DNA of 64,000 nt from Nageia nagi (taxonomy: Eukaryota > Pinophyta). The stretch spans positions 62,620,001-62,684,000 of the forward strand of contig JBITNC010000001.1 in assembly GCA_050084985.1 (NCBI GenBank), read 5' to 3'. Shown in pieces: positions 1 to 11,783 of this stretch; positions within the stretch are counted from its first letter, which is position 1, and each line of letters opens with the position of its first letter. Made by a program: the position numbers and the translations under genes. The notes beneath the pieces were generated by a model. That model was not told where the DNA came from, did not search any database, and saw only the letters and a program-made list of their open reading frames with translations.

Positions 1-2229
1 TAACTTGGTGACCTCCCCATAGTTGGCTACTATCTTTCCCTTACCATTGTTTGTAGGTTCTATGTTGGTGCTTTCCTCCCTTTTTTGACCTATCATAAGT
101 GATAAAGGGGGAGTCAAGACCCTCCTCTCCTCTCTCCATACCCTCTTATCCAATTTACATGTTATTCTCCATACATGTTATGTCAGCACCTATCATCCGA
201 GTCTGTTCTTTCCCTCCACCTGTGGTCTCTATCTCACGTTCTCCCTCTACCATAAAACACCATCTCCATATTCTCACAAGGTAGTACACTACCCTTTCAA
301 TGATGAATATGCCCCCTCCTTCACACAGATATAGGATTGAGATATCCCTGCAATCATTTTTTCCTCCATGTAGCTTTGCTCCTCCATGTGCATCGCCACC
401 CATTCCCTTATCCTTTTATTTTTTTTTCTCAAACAATGGTGTATCCTTTTTATTTTTTGGTCAACTCTTTTCATTACATCTTAAGTCTTATTAAATTCCT
501 TTTTGAGTGGTGTGGAGTATATCTTTTGCTTTTATCACTCTATAAGTATTTAGTATCTTAAAGGTTATTTTTGTTTGTTCCATAAGTATTTTTCACCATC
601 ATTACTCATTAACTCACTCTGACTTGGAGTAGAGTTAGAGTTAAAATTGAATGATGACTTATTTATTTCTTGTTCCATAAGGGTACTAAATGTTTTTTTT
701 TTTATAAAATTATTAAAAGGGGGAAGACAATTTTTTAACTTGAGGTTATTATTTTTGCAAAAATATTCTTTTACTTAGTTAAAATTATTTCTTTTTGCCT
801 TTGAGGTAGCAAATTTAGATTGGCATTAATGTCCTAGTCAATTTTTTTTACTATGGTAAAAATGTAATTTGTTTTAGTTCTTATTGCAAAATAAGATAAA
901 TAGTGCAAAAATTAGCATTTTTTTTACCTTATTACTTAGATAAAAATGATAAATAATTTTTTTCCCTTAGTTAAATTTCTAAGGTTAAAATTGCAATAAG
1001 ATTATTGAAGGGACCTTTTAAAGTAAAAAGGGTAATCTTTTGTGAATATATTTTTACTTAAAAATCCTTTTGCAAAAGTTAAAATACACTCTTATCACTA
1101 TTATTGAATACCTTTTAAGTGTTTACCTTCATGTTCCTTTTTTAAATAAGAATGCAAACTATGGAAATGATGGAATACTTGATGCACTTTTTTTATGCAA
1201 AGTGATAGATAGACTTATGCAAATTAAGAAAATGATGCATGCTTATGCCTCTTAAGTGTTTGATTTAAATTGCTTATGAATGGACTTATTATCGTGTGCA
1301 AATAATGCATGCCTACCACTTAGAATTATATGAATGCCTTTTTTTTTAAGTATTTAAATTTCTTATGAAAGGACTCAAGCAAATTCTTTATTTTTTATGC
1401 AAAGTATGGAATGGACTTGTGCAAAATAAGGAATGATGTAAATATGTCTTTTAAGGGGTTGGTAAATAAAATCCATTGAAATCTTAAGGTTACAAGTTGC
1501 AAATGGGTGATGTTTTTTACTTATGCTCTTTTACTTCATGTTTTGTATTTTGATTTATTTGCTTGTACAAATAAAAATGCAAACATTGAAATGAGCAACC
1601 CCCTAAAATGAACACATCTGCATGTACATTGTATAACATGACTTGTTTGGAGATCCATAAGGTGAGGATAGGCAAATTGGAGCCTTTAAGTTTGACAATC
1701 AAAATGGTAAAAAGTTTGTACTTCTCAATTGCCCCTAAGTCCTTTGTTGGTCTGGACATAACTCCAATAGGTGGACACACATGTGTGTAGTGATACCACA
1801 TGTTCGCATGTCCATTCAAAGATTATCTTGATAACCTAGAAGGATAACTTAAAATCTAATCAAGATTAATAATTTGGGTGATCCAATATACATCATAACC
1901 TTGGAAAATAGTAGGTACTTCTTTTTGTGAGAAAGCATAATATTGACCAAGGCAAACTAGTTGAGGATTGGTAGTACTTGGGCTCCTCTTATATAGGTAT
2001 CTAGGTGAAGGCCTAATTTTAGATAAGAAAATAAGCTTCAACAATGTCACTCTACATTTATAGTTCTTGGTGATGACAAATGTATTTAGGTGCATGGGTT
2101 GTATATTTTCTATGTTGTAAAACATTTGCAATTGTGAAATAATTAATGCATGTCTTTATTATAATTTACTTGGATTAAAACTTATCATGTAATATTATTT
2201 TTGAAACACATGCTTATTATTTATTCACA
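1..2229. other. Left-edge AT-rich spacer, no supportable gene
   Basis: No protein family is recognisable on either strand. The first 560 bases are pyrimidine-rich with runs of CTCC, and a polypurine string AAAGGGGGAG lies near 106-115 without a convincing LTR start after it. From 560 to 1060 the sequence is T-rich. The longest open frames (for example about 100 codons on the minus strand at 1517-1819) show no motif or composition separating them from chance. The missing 5' LTR of the Copia element that follows should lie here, but I found no stretch resembling its 3' LTR. Confidence 0.5.
1190..1465. repeat. Degenerate short tandem repeat
   Basis: Three diverged copies of a unit of roughly 70-120 bases share the words TATGCAAAGT, GGACTTATGCAAA or GGACTTGTGCAAA, and AATGATGCATGC or similar, ending in CTTTTAAG or CTCTTAAG. 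The copies start near 1193, 1270 and 1396. The unit is too decayed for exact boundaries, and no coding function is suggested. Confidence 0.35.
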
Positions 2230-2272
2230 TTTTTGTGTATCAAATAGGAGATAATTTCTTACCCAAACACAT

Positions 2273-3235
2273 TCTCAATGGTTCTAATTTTAGGATTTGG
2301 AAACCATAGATGAGAGCTAAATTACAGGTAAGAAAGCTTTGGTAAATAGTGAATGAGAACCTTGTTACTCCTATAGATGAGAAGGCACTTGATACCTACA
2401 ACACAAGTAATGAGTTGGAAACCTCCATGATCTTCTGTACAATTTTAGATGATGTATTCTTGATGATTTTCTCTTCAACTTCATTAAAGGAAGTTTGGGA
2501 TAAGCTTAAGAAAATCTACTTTGGTTCAAAGTTTTCAAGAAGGTTTACCATTCTCTAAAATTTGCTTCAATCTTGTCAAAGGGAAGATGAAAATATTGCC
2601 ATCTACTTGAACAAAATCATTGACCTAAGAACCAACTTGTTGCTTATGGTGCAATTGGATCAACGATGAGTTTATAGTCTTCATCATTCTCCAAAAAATT
2701 TCTTCAAAGTTTGGTAACTTTATGATAATTATAGAAACAAGGCTTGATAATGAAGAAGAAGTATTCTCCCTTGAAAACCTTTCTAATCTCCTTTTGAAGC
2801 ATGAGGAAACCCTTAATAAAAAGGTGTTTATTTCTTCTCCTAAAGATAATAACATTACTCTTGGAGCAACCAAAACTCCTTTCAAGAAGAAGTTCAACCA
2901 TCAAAAGAAATCTTATCCTTCTTCCTTCAAAAGGTTTGAGTAAAGAGGTAATGGCTACAACAATAATAAGAACAATGACAACAATCAAAACAACAGGAAT
3001 ACCAACATCAATAATAGGAAATATGGTAACAACAACCATATCAAATAAAAAGATGGAAAAGGTAAGCAAATAATCCATATCCTAAGAAAAAGTTTGATGG
3101 TAATTGTGACTATTGTGGTATCTAAGGTCAAAAAGAAGTTTATTAGTACAAAAAGAAAAGAGAGAAAAATAACAAAAGTAATAGAAATGTAATTAACTTC
3201 AAAGAAAAGAAGAATATTCAAGCTAGTTTTTCTGT
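2273..3235 (+). pseudogene. Copia 1 gag with zinc knuckle remnant
   Basis: The capsid part begins with a word like LNGSNFRIWKP and includes SLKEVWDKLKKIYFG, typical of the UBN2-type gag of plant Copia elements. It is followed by a Lys/Asn-rich linker. Around 3100-3150 a CCHC knuckle is recognisable as CDYCGI..Q.KEVY, with the His and last Cys lost. Several stops sit at expected Gln positions. The protein would have packaged element RNA; as it stands it cannot be made. Confidence 0.75.
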
Positions 3236-4480
3236 AGCACTCTACTCCATGTCTCACACTTTTTCATTTGATTAGATTATGGATTATAGTTGCACTAATC
3301 ACCTATACTTTGAAAAGGATAAGTTTGAGAACTTTCACAAGTATACAAGAGATGTGATTATGATAGGTGATAACTCTACCCTTGAATTCTAAGGAATTGG
3401 GAGTGTGTTGATCATGAGAAGGTTCTTGAAAATGTGCTCTATATTTCTAAGCTTAGGATGAACCTTATCTCCATGGTCCAAGTTGCCAAAAAAGGGTTCT
3501 CTTTTGAGTTCAATTCATAATCTTGGTGCATGAAGAAAGGACTTATCATGTTGGTTAAAGGATCAGTAAAAGGTGATCTCTACATTATGGATCAAGTTCC
3601 AACAAAGATGCATCTTCTTGCAAATGTATGTTTTAGAGGCAATCTTTGGCACCAACATTTAGGGACCTTAACCATAAGAGTATTCATGTCATGAAAGACC
3701 AAGAACTTATGAAAGGTTTACCTTTAATTTCTCCTTGATTGGTCTATGTGAGAATTGCATTCTTGGTAAGATGCATAGATAAAAGTTTAAAAAATATAGG
3801 CAAAAAGTGCATCTCAACCTCTTCAACTTATGCATTCAAATTTGATGGGTCCATTTCAAACTAAGCTATTTGGAGGAGCATCTTATGTCTTGACCTTCAT
3901 TGATGACTTTAGTAGAATGAACTTTGGGTATCTAGTTGAACATAAGGATCAAATCTTTGAGAGTTTTAAGGTTTTTAAGACCTTTGTTGAAAATCAAACT
4001 AATCTTAAAATCAAGATGTTGAGATTAGATAATGGGGGAGAATATAATAACAATGAGTTCAATTACTATTATGCTAAGTATGGAATCAAGAGATAATTTA
4101 TGATTCCTTACACTCCTCAGTAGAATGGTGTTGCTAAAAGTAAAAATAGGATAATTATGAAAATAGCTAGATGCATTCCAACTAATCTTCCTAGTTTCTT
4201 ATGGGATGAAGTTGTGAGCTCTACCATTTACACCTTGAATAGGTGTCCCACAAAAGCCATTCAGGGTAAAACTACTTTTGAGGCATGGTTAGGAAGAAAA
4301 CCTAACATTTCTCATCTTAGGGTGTTTGTTGTGAAGCATTTTCTTAAATTATTTTTGAGGAAAAGGAAGAAGTTAGAAAAAAGAGCTAAAAAATACATAT
4401 TTATGGGTTATGACAATCAACATAGAGGCTACAATCTTTACTCTCCATCCTAAAAAGTAATATTCATTTCAAAGGATGTA
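3236..4480 (+). pseudogene. Copia 1 protease and integrase
   Basis: The protease active-site region reads WIMDYSCTNHL near 3270-3300, where the family has D-S-G-C-T-N-H; the Gly is lost. The integrase core follows at 3830-4450: a first catalytic Asp in FIDDFSR, a second in RLDNGGEY, and the Glu region decayed to NGVAKSKNR. The GKTTFEAWLGRKPNISHLRVF block then ends the core. Stops at 4096 and just after 4118 replace Gln codons in the conserved IKRQF and PQQNG words. This is strong family evidence; the gene is inactive. Confidence 0.8.
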
Positions 4481-4689
4481 AAGTTCAATGAACTTTCTAA
4501 AGCATCTACTTCTAATGAAGATGTTAATGATCTAAATGACTCATCAGTTGCTTCTAGCTGGTTGCATATTGATATAAACAAGTCACCTTAGGATCAAAAC
4601 TCTCCAACTCAAAGGGTAACAAGGAGTATGACCTTGAACAAATCCTTATTTTTCAAGATTAACAACAAGCATGATCCTCATCCTTCAAA

Positions 4690-6130
4690 GAAGCTTCTAA
4701 GCATGAGTGTTGGATAGAAGCTATGATAGTGGAGTATGAGGCTTTTATGAAAATGAAACTTAAGACTTGGTTCCTTATCCCAATGAGAAGAATGTGATTG
4801 ATAATAAGTGGATCTACAAGGTCAAGTTCAATTCTATTGGTAATATTGATAAATACAAGGCAAGGTTAGTAGCCAAAGGTTTTGCTTAAAATATGATGTA
4901 GATTATGAAAAATCCTCTACTCTTGTAGCAAAGATGCCTACTCTAAGAATTATCCTTGCCCTTTGTAAAACTTAAGGATGGAAAGTTTTTCAACTTGAAA
5001 TTAAGAGTACATTCTTCAATGGTGCCTTAGATGTGAAAATCTTCATGAATCAATTAGAAGGGTTTATTATGGAAGGTAAATAATCCTTTATGTGCAAGCT
5101 AAAGAAGTCATTATATGGATTTAAGCAAGCACCTAGATCTTGGTACAAGAAGATTTTAGGATACTTTGCAAACATTAGTTTCTCCAAGTGCTTTTTAGAC
5201 TCTAATTTATATGTGATCACTCTATGAAAAGATATGGGCTTGATTCTCCTTTATGTGATGATCTTTTGATTACTAGGAACAATGATAAAATCATTCAAGA
5301 GTACATATCCAAACTTAAGGTAACATTTGAAATGATTGATCTTGGTCTCTTGTACTACTATATTGGAATGCAAGTGTATCAATATAAGTATTATACTTAT
5401 TTCAATTAATCTAAGTATATATTAGACATCTTATAGAAGTTTGGACTGGAGGAATGTAGATATGCTATGATCTCAGTTTCTCTTGGAATCACTATTTCTC
5501 TATGCTTTAACTCTCAATTGGTTGATGTTACTGCTTATAGGTAATTAATTAGTAGTTTTATGTAGCTAACTATTTGTAGGCCAAATATTACCTTTGCAAT
5601 GAATCTAATGGCATGATTTATGTAGAAACCATATGTTGAGCACCTCAATGCTATTAAGCAAATCTTGAGGTATGTTGTCAGGGACTAAGGATCTTACTCT
5701 TAAGTATTCTAAGTTGCCCTCATTTGTTCTCTTAAATTATCTAATTTTAACTATGAGGAAGATAGAGATGATAGGAAATCAACCTCTGCGTATGTGTTTA
5801 GAGTTCAGGTGCTATCTCTTGGGCTTCCAAGAAGCAACCTAGTATTTTTCTTTCCACCATAGAAGCTAAATCCTATGCCATGTTTGTTGTAGCCTAGGAA
5901 GTCATTTGGCTAATACATATTTTGAAAGAAATTAGGTATGACAAGGTAGATCATCTTTGATTTCTTTAGATAATTAGTCAATGATCTCTTTTCTAAGCAT
6001 CTTATGTTCCATCAAAGAACAAAACATGTGGAAATCTAGGCACATTTTATCAAGGAGAAGATTCTTGATGACATCATACACTTGGAGTATTGTCCATCCA
6101 CTTTGAACTTTTTGATTTTTTTACCAAGCC
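4690..6130 (+). pseudogene. Copia 1 reverse transcriptase and RNase H
   Basis: RT blocks appear in order: VIDNKWIYKVKFNS..G, KARLVAKGFAQ, FQLEIKSTFFNGALDVKIFM, LYGFKQAPRSWY, and the catalytic YxDD box decayed to LCDDLLIT near 5255. After it come EMIDLGLLYYYIGMQV and ITFAMNLMA. RNase H remains are visible as DDRKSTSAY near 5775. Several frameshifts break the region. The loss of Tyr from the YVDD box and the stops show it is inactive. Confidence 0.8.
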
Positions 6131-6905
6131 CCTCTGGAAGCTCAGTTCTATAAGCTTAGGGATGCTATTAGATTGGTGATGTTGCCCTCAAGGGGGATTG
6201 AAGTTTGAATTCTTATGTTAAATTCATGTTTGTGATGACAACTTCACTCCTAGGAGGATTCTGTGCTATATAGTTTTGATTTTGTTTCCACTTTTGTGGT
6301 AAGCTTGCTCTATGTGAGAAACTTGTATAAATTTTAGAGCAAAAAGATTGACCACTCTAGTACTATTCAATTATCCATGTGTGTGGAACTCTTATGTGTC
6401 TTTTGGCACTATTTAGTTATCCATATATGAGGAACTCATATGTGCATGCTCTATTTTGTAATAATAATCAACACATATTTTATATATAGTAGGTGACTAT
6501 GAATTTTGGCTTGGATCTTGTGATTACTTTTAAAGCACCATTGATTAGTTTATGATGGCATTTGTTTGATTAATCTATCCTTGTTGATATGAATATGTTG
6601 CATCTAACCGATCTTGTTGTTTGAGCTGCTTATAACTTGTAGGTTCTCTTGATGATTGTAGGTTACTTACATTGGGTATGCATGCTCTTGGAGACTCTTC
6701 ATGACTTCCAGTTGGATGACTACTTCAAGTACATTGAAACCAATTATGGTTAATGATTGTATTTGGAAAGTAGTGAGTTTTAAACTAGATCTTTCTTACT
6801 TCACAAATATGTAAAAATTCTATCTCCATTGTATCTGTTTGGAGGAAAACTCTCTTACTTTGTCTTCTTCTTATCTCTTATTTTCTCTATCCACAATACT
6901 GCATT
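6131..6905. other. Copia 1 3' untranslated region
   Basis: About 770 bases between the RNase H remnant and the polypurine tract. No open frame or repeat of note is visible. A tail this long is usual for plant Copia elements between pol and the 3' LTR. Confidence 0.5.
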
Positions 6906-7440
6906 AAGGGGGAGTGTTGGAATGTATAATGCATTATTGTAATAGTTATGTAATAATCTTCTATGTAAGTTCACTAATACTTAAGGTATCATTTTGATAC
7001 TTTAAGTATTTAAGTGAATATGATAATGTAACTTGTCCTACACTCCATGTCATGACATTGCCCCTTAGGTAAAATAATGTGCATATCATGCTTTTGTACA
7101 TTGGGTAAAAGGGTGATCCAAAGAGGGATTTTAGCTTATAAATAGAAGGCTCCCTCTTTGGATCATGACCAATTTGTGGAGTAGATTTATGCTATAGGGT
7201 AGTGTTTAGGAGGATTGTAAAAGTTCATATTTGTTAGAAGTGAGATCTAGTTAGTGGATGTACTCCTAGTTGGAGGAACCACTTAGATCTTGAGTTATCT
7301 TTGTGAATTGCTTTGTGAGTTTGTTAGATGTAAATTTTGAACTTTCATGTGATCTTGGGAGTTTAGAGTTGTTTAGTTTATAGTTCAACTCTCTCACTAA
7401 ACTTATCTTTTTTTATATTTTTCTTATTTAATAGAGAATT
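6906..7440 (+). repeat. Copia 1 polypurine tract and 3' LTR
   Basis: The tract AAGGGGGAG at 6906-6914 is directly followed by TGTTGGAATG, a canonical Copia LTR start at 6915. The LTR includes a TATA box (TATAAATAG, 7137-7145) framed by a perfect inverted repeat. The LTR end is not certain. Candidates lie between 7395 and 7440, where the sequence changes to simple AT-rich DNA. No partner 5' LTR was recognised. Confidence 0.7.
7114..7165 (+). promoter_or_regulatory. LTR TATA box inside a 15-bp perfect inverted repeat
   Basis: TGATCCAAAGAGGGA (7114-7128) and TCCCTCTTTGGATCA (7151-7165) are perfect inverted copies separated by 22 bases. The TATAAATAG box lies in the loop at 7137-7145. A transcription start about 30 bases after the TATA box would fall at or just past the right arm, so the palindrome covers the core promoter. 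Confidence 0.7.
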
Positions 7441-8196
7441 ATGTATAAAATGTTTTCATATAATTTTTTTTTCATAATTCTAAAAAATAAAAAAGTTATT
7501 AAAAAAATAAGACAACCTACTTTTTCAAGTTTATGGACAAATTTGATTAAAAATTAATTGAAAAATAGAAAATATAATCCAATTAATATATATATATAGT
7601 TGAAATCTACAATCTCTCATCTATAATGGGTTTTAATTTCATAAAAAGAATTCTATAAAAAAGATTATCAAACACAAGTTGAAAGTTAGTATTTTTCATT
7701 GCCATTTATAAGAACTTGCATGTGCATGTCCAAGGTTGAGGATTGGCTCACCATGCATCTCCCAACCCAAAATACAAGGCAAACCCTAAAGGAAGGCAAA
7801 TTTAAAATTTTTAATAGGATCTTGTTTATCTATTAAATAGGATCATGCTGTTATTTAAAGTACAATGGATCCATGTGAAAAGGAATGGGATCCTATTTTA
7901 TATAAATTTGTAGTTTTCAAAATGGGATCCCATTTTATTTAGGTTTCTAAACTATATATCGAGATCCTATTTTCATTTTAGCTTGGGAACCCACAAAAAA
8001 ATGGGATCCCAATTTTTACAACATGGAATCTCATTCTATCCAAAAATAAATTTAGTCCTCCCATGTTCAATTTTAGTGGAACCAATTTATTGCATGTACC
8101 CATAGCTTAAAAGGTTTGATAGCATAACATTCTTTGATAGCTTTTTTTTGGGAAGGTGTTAAATACTAAGAAGAATTTTTTGATGATGATTGATAT
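7441..8196. other. Spacer between Copia 1 and Gypsy 1
   Basis: No gene is recognisable. The left part is simple AT-rich sequence. The right part, from about 7810, carries a repeated palindromic word described separately. The last bases before the Gypsy LTR are GATAT, a likely target duplication. Confidence 0.5.
7812..8040. repeat. Cluster of AATGGGATCCCATTTT-like palindromes
   Basis: Eight variants of a word centred on GGATCC or GGATCT occur in about 230 bases, near 7812, 7835, 7864, 7884, 7920, 7961, 8000 and 8023. The best copies read AATGGGATCCCATTTT and AATGGGATCCTATTTT, and the core AATGGGATCCCATT is its own reverse complement. Spacing is 20-40 bases. Function is unknown. Confidence 0.55.
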
Positions 8197-8841
8197 TATA
8201 GATGCCTTAAAATGAACCTTTATGTATTTAATAAATCATTTTGATCCTTTAACAATGTATTATTTAAAAAAGATTAAAAATGTATAAGAAAGGTGTAGAC
8301 CATGTATTTTGAATCTTGTGGAATGTACAAGGGGTCAAAATATCAAAGTCATGCAAACTTGTATCATATATAAAGGCATCATTTGATGATCTATAGATCA
8401 TGAGTGAATCATGGGCTAATAATCATTTGAAGCTAATACAAGGATTATTAATTGAAGATCATTTGAAATATTGCAACTTACTTTTGTCTATCTATATTAC
8501 ATGTCTATTATTCTATAAGTTCACATGTATGTTCATTATTTGATTATTTGCTAATTTGCTCATCGCTACATTCTTGTTCGTGTTTGTAATTCCACTAATC
8601 TTATGGCATCGATGACATGCCAATTCTAGGGTGCTGGTGGCATACTTGTTTATGAATGTATGCTCTTTCCTTTATGCATTTTCTAATTAATAGAATGAAT
8701 ATAGAATCTAAGTAAATAATAATGCATTCTTGTTACATGTTATTGCCATATTTTTGATATATGAGTCAATATTTATAAAGTACTCCTAATAGTGCATTAA
8801 TTAACCCCATAAATAATTATATGCATTATTTTAGGTCTACA
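8197..8841 (+). repeat. Gypsy 1 5' LTR
   Basis: This 645-base LTR aligns end to end with 15894-16536. Shared words include AAGAAAGGTGTAG, CTTGTATCATATATAAAGGC (with a TATATAAAG box) and ATCATGAGTGAATCATGGGC. It ends in TCTACA. The start reads TATAGATGCC where the other copy reads TGTAGATGCC. Directly after it, TGGTGAACCCAC (8846-8857) sits where a tRNA primer-binding site is expected; I do not assign the tRNA. Confidence 0.92.
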
Positions 8842-9119
8842 TTTTGGTGAACCCACATTTGAATTTATCTTTCCTAAAGAAAAAATCATGCTAACCCTTC
8901 TTATCAGATTAGGCTACCAACACCATATATCTCTATCTTTAAGATGCCAATGATGTTAATATGGATTAGCTAATACCATGCTCTAGGTTTTAACATGAAT
9001 ATTCTAGACTTGCAAAGGGAGATTGATGAGAAAAAAAATAATCCAATTTCTAGCTTGACTAATCTATAAGTTCATCTAATACATTCCCACCATCCAATCC
9101 TAATGACTATGATGGTATT
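8842..9119 (+). other. Gypsy 1 leader
   Basis: Untranslated leader between the 5' LTR and the first recognisable gag codons. It includes the putative primer-binding site at its left end. No other element is visible. Confidence 0.5.
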
Positions 9120-9980
9120 TTCATTTCACCCTTGACAGATGACGATGCTACACTTTTCCCCTACCACTCGATCATAAGACCGCTTAAGTTTGATAAGTTC
9201 AATGGCAAACAAGATCCCAAGTAGCCTCTATAAGATTTTAAGAGGAGTGCTTATTGAAACTAGGTTCGGATCAAAGGTTAATGGATAAATTCTTCCCAAG
9301 GAGTTTGAAAGGTGGTGCTACTCAGTGGTTTTACTCTTTTCTTGGTAAGTCTATTGATTCCTTTCAAACCTTAGTTCAAACATTATTTGGGTCAATACAA
9401 CATAATATTAAAGAACAAAGCAATATATCAAAATTATGTGCACTTCGTTAAGGAAGTAATGAAACCATAGAGAAGTATGTATTATGCTTCAAAAAGGTAT
9501 GGCAAACTACTCAAGCTAAAATAGATGAATATGAGCTTTATGGTATATTTCATGAATTTATTATTCCTATACTTTAATTGCATACTTCTAGTGCTAAGGA
9601 TGTTGGTTTTAGTACTTTAGTTCAACAATTGGTACAAAAGAAAAAAGTTTTATTATATATAGGGAGAGCTTAAATATACATCTAACACTTTTTTCAAAGA
9701 TAATAGGAAACAATATGTCAATAAAGAGGAGAAACTATTAATATGGTAGATAGACCCAAGACTCCTCCAAGGGCACATAGGTCTACTTCCTCAAAGATAT
9801 CAACTACACATTTCTAGTTCAACCAAGAATTCTTTTGAGGGACGTAATGAAGAAAGGCCTCCTACACCAACTTTAAAAAGTTGATGATGATACCCCTTTG
9901 GGACACTTTGAGGCATATTGTGCTTATCATCAATGAAAAGGGCATGCTACAAACTTTTGCAAAATATTATAAGTGGATAT
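9120..9980 (+). pseudogene. Gypsy 1 gag
   Basis: A retrotransposon gag capsid domain is readable from about 9170 as PLKFDKFNGKQDP, then FKEECLLKLGSDQRLMDKFF, PRSLKGGATQWFYSFLGKSI, and KLCALRQGSNETIEKYVL across a Gln-to-stop change at 9450. A degenerate knuckle-like region near 9895-9975 (GHFEAYCAYHQ, GHATNFCK) follows the usual Tat pattern. Stops and shifts break the frame. Confidence 0.8.
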
Positions 9981-11783
9981 CATAGCCCTTATATAACAAG
10001 GAAGATACAAGGATTGATGAATGCCCTACTAAAAAAGGAGATGATATCAATGTGATCATAGTAGTCAAAGAGGTGTGTGCTAACTTGCAAAGAGAATGTC
10101 CTTACAATATTCCAAATCCTATCACCACCAAATAAGTAAGTATCCCACTTGATCCTAAAGTTTATAGTATGATTGATCAATTAAAAGATACACCAGCTAA
10201 TATTAACTTGTATGATCTCATTTCTACTTTTTAGGCTCATAGGGATGTTTAATATGATTTATTCAAGAATGAAACTATTTTTACTAACATTTCAGTGGCT
10301 ACATTTTCTGAGGGGCTCCAAACCATTAGGGAAAGTGATACTATCTCCTTTTACAAATCTGAAATACTCAACCAAGAACTACTAGATGGATGTTCAACCT
10401 TATATATCATACCTTTGGTAGATGTTAGGAAGTTAAAAGGACCATGGTAGATAATGGTTTAGCTTTGAATGTATGTTCTAACCACTTTTTGACTCAATTA
10501 CAAGAAAAAGGTGTAACCATCCCCCCATTATAAGAAGCTAATTTCAAAATTAAATCCTATGATAGTTCTTCCAAGAAACCACTAAGCATAGCTACCATTG
10601 TGATTACCATAGGAGTTAGAACCATTCCAACAAGTTTCAAGTTGTTGATTTCAATTTGTCTTATAATATGCTTTTAGGAAGATCTTGGATCCATGATATG
10701 GAAGCTATCCCTTCCACACTACATGGTCAACTAAAATTTGAATTCTAAGAAGAAGTACACATAATTTTAACTAATCTTGAGCCCTATGTACTGTGCAATG
10801 TTGTTGACTTTAAGGAGATGGCCTTGGTTCCACCACTTTTTGAAATAGAACCCTTGGATGATCCCATACTGAGGGTAAATATAAATAAAAATGTGCAAAT
10901 TACAAAAACATGTATGGGAACTTACAAAATAGATGATACAAACTTATTTGCATTTGTTAAAGACTTGGGACGACCTCAAATATTGGTTATTTTAGGTGAC
11001 CAATAGTGTGTTGTTCTACATACAGGCTGCCATCATCATATATATGGTGATGTCAATGGACCTTCTAGTTCTAATCAATATAATACAAGGAACCAATCTT
11101 CTATAGATGATATCTCTACATCTTTCAAGTTAGGTGACATCTTTCCTTCTACTTTTGTTTAAAAGTATATAGTTAACAATTACAAGTACAAGGGCAAGGG
11201 TTTAGGTAAAACTAAGCAAGGTATGTCTAATTTTTGTATTTATCCTAAAACATAGCTTACTAAGATAGGTCTAGGTAGTGATGGATAGGTCAAACAAAAA
11301 TGGGGTCCCATATAATTTATTAAAACATCTAATATGATATATTTATCTGATGAAATTGATGAAGATATAGGGATTGATTATAGATTGCCTCTTGCCTTTG
11401 ATTGTTTTAGTACTAATGATGATTTGCTTGAATACTTGGGGGCACCTTTAGAATTGCCCAAGTCTAAAAAAAAATGGCATGCCTCTTATATGCTTCATGA
11501 GTATGCTTACTTTGGTCAAGAGGTCAATTTTCATGATGTTTTATAGGTTCATTCCTTAGAAGAAGATGAGATTGCCAATCCTATTATGAAGGATTTGCCA
11601 TCATTATTACAACAAAAGAAGGATCTCACCTTCCCACAAGAATAGTTGCTAAACATTAACATTGGCACTATAGATAAAGAGAGATTGCTTCAAATTGGAG
11701 CATCCCTAGCTTCTTCCAAGAAAGGAAGGTACAAATCTACATTCATTACACATTCTAAAAATGTTTTTTAGGCTTGTGATGAT
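9981..11783 (+). pseudogene. Gypsy 1 protease and linker
   Basis: The aspartic protease word appears as TMVDNGLALNVCS near 10440-10480, where Tat elements have V[DN][DN]GSALN. LGRSWIHDMEAIPSTLHG follows near 10675-10725, another Tat-conserved block. The linker to RT contains scraps of frame (for example 10818-11006 and 11334-11546) with DDLLEYLGAP-like acidic sequence. The reading frame is interrupted by TAA/TAG at several expected Gln positions. Confidence 0.75.

Larger units (their letters stand above)
2230..7440 (+). mobile_element. Ty1/Copia retrotransposon 1, 5'-truncated and dead
   Basis: A decayed Copia element in the order gag, zinc knuckle, protease, integrase, reverse transcriptase, RNase H, polypurine tract, 3' LTR. 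Each domain is readable only by hopping frames and reading TAA/TAG as decayed Gln codons. No 5' LTR matching the 3' LTR was found upstream, and only a very doubtful primer-binding remnant precedes gag (GTATCA near 2238). The element has lost its left end or been rearranged. The right boundary is approximate because the LTR end is not fixed by a partner copy. Pol order (IN before RT) assigns it to Copia. Confidence 0.85.

Noticed and set aside
101-120. AAAGGGGGAG near 106-115 as the end of another Copia element
   Set aside because: No TG-starting LTR follows it and no RNase H remnant precedes it in the window. Purine strings alone are not enough.
155-474. Overlapping minus-strand frames of 61-82 codons
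   Set aside because: They overlap each other in different frames and reflect the pyrimidine-rich plus strand, not a protein.
1517-1819. Minus-strand 100-codon frame as a gene
   Set aside because: No motif, no family resemblance and no clear promoter; composition is like the surrounding spacer.
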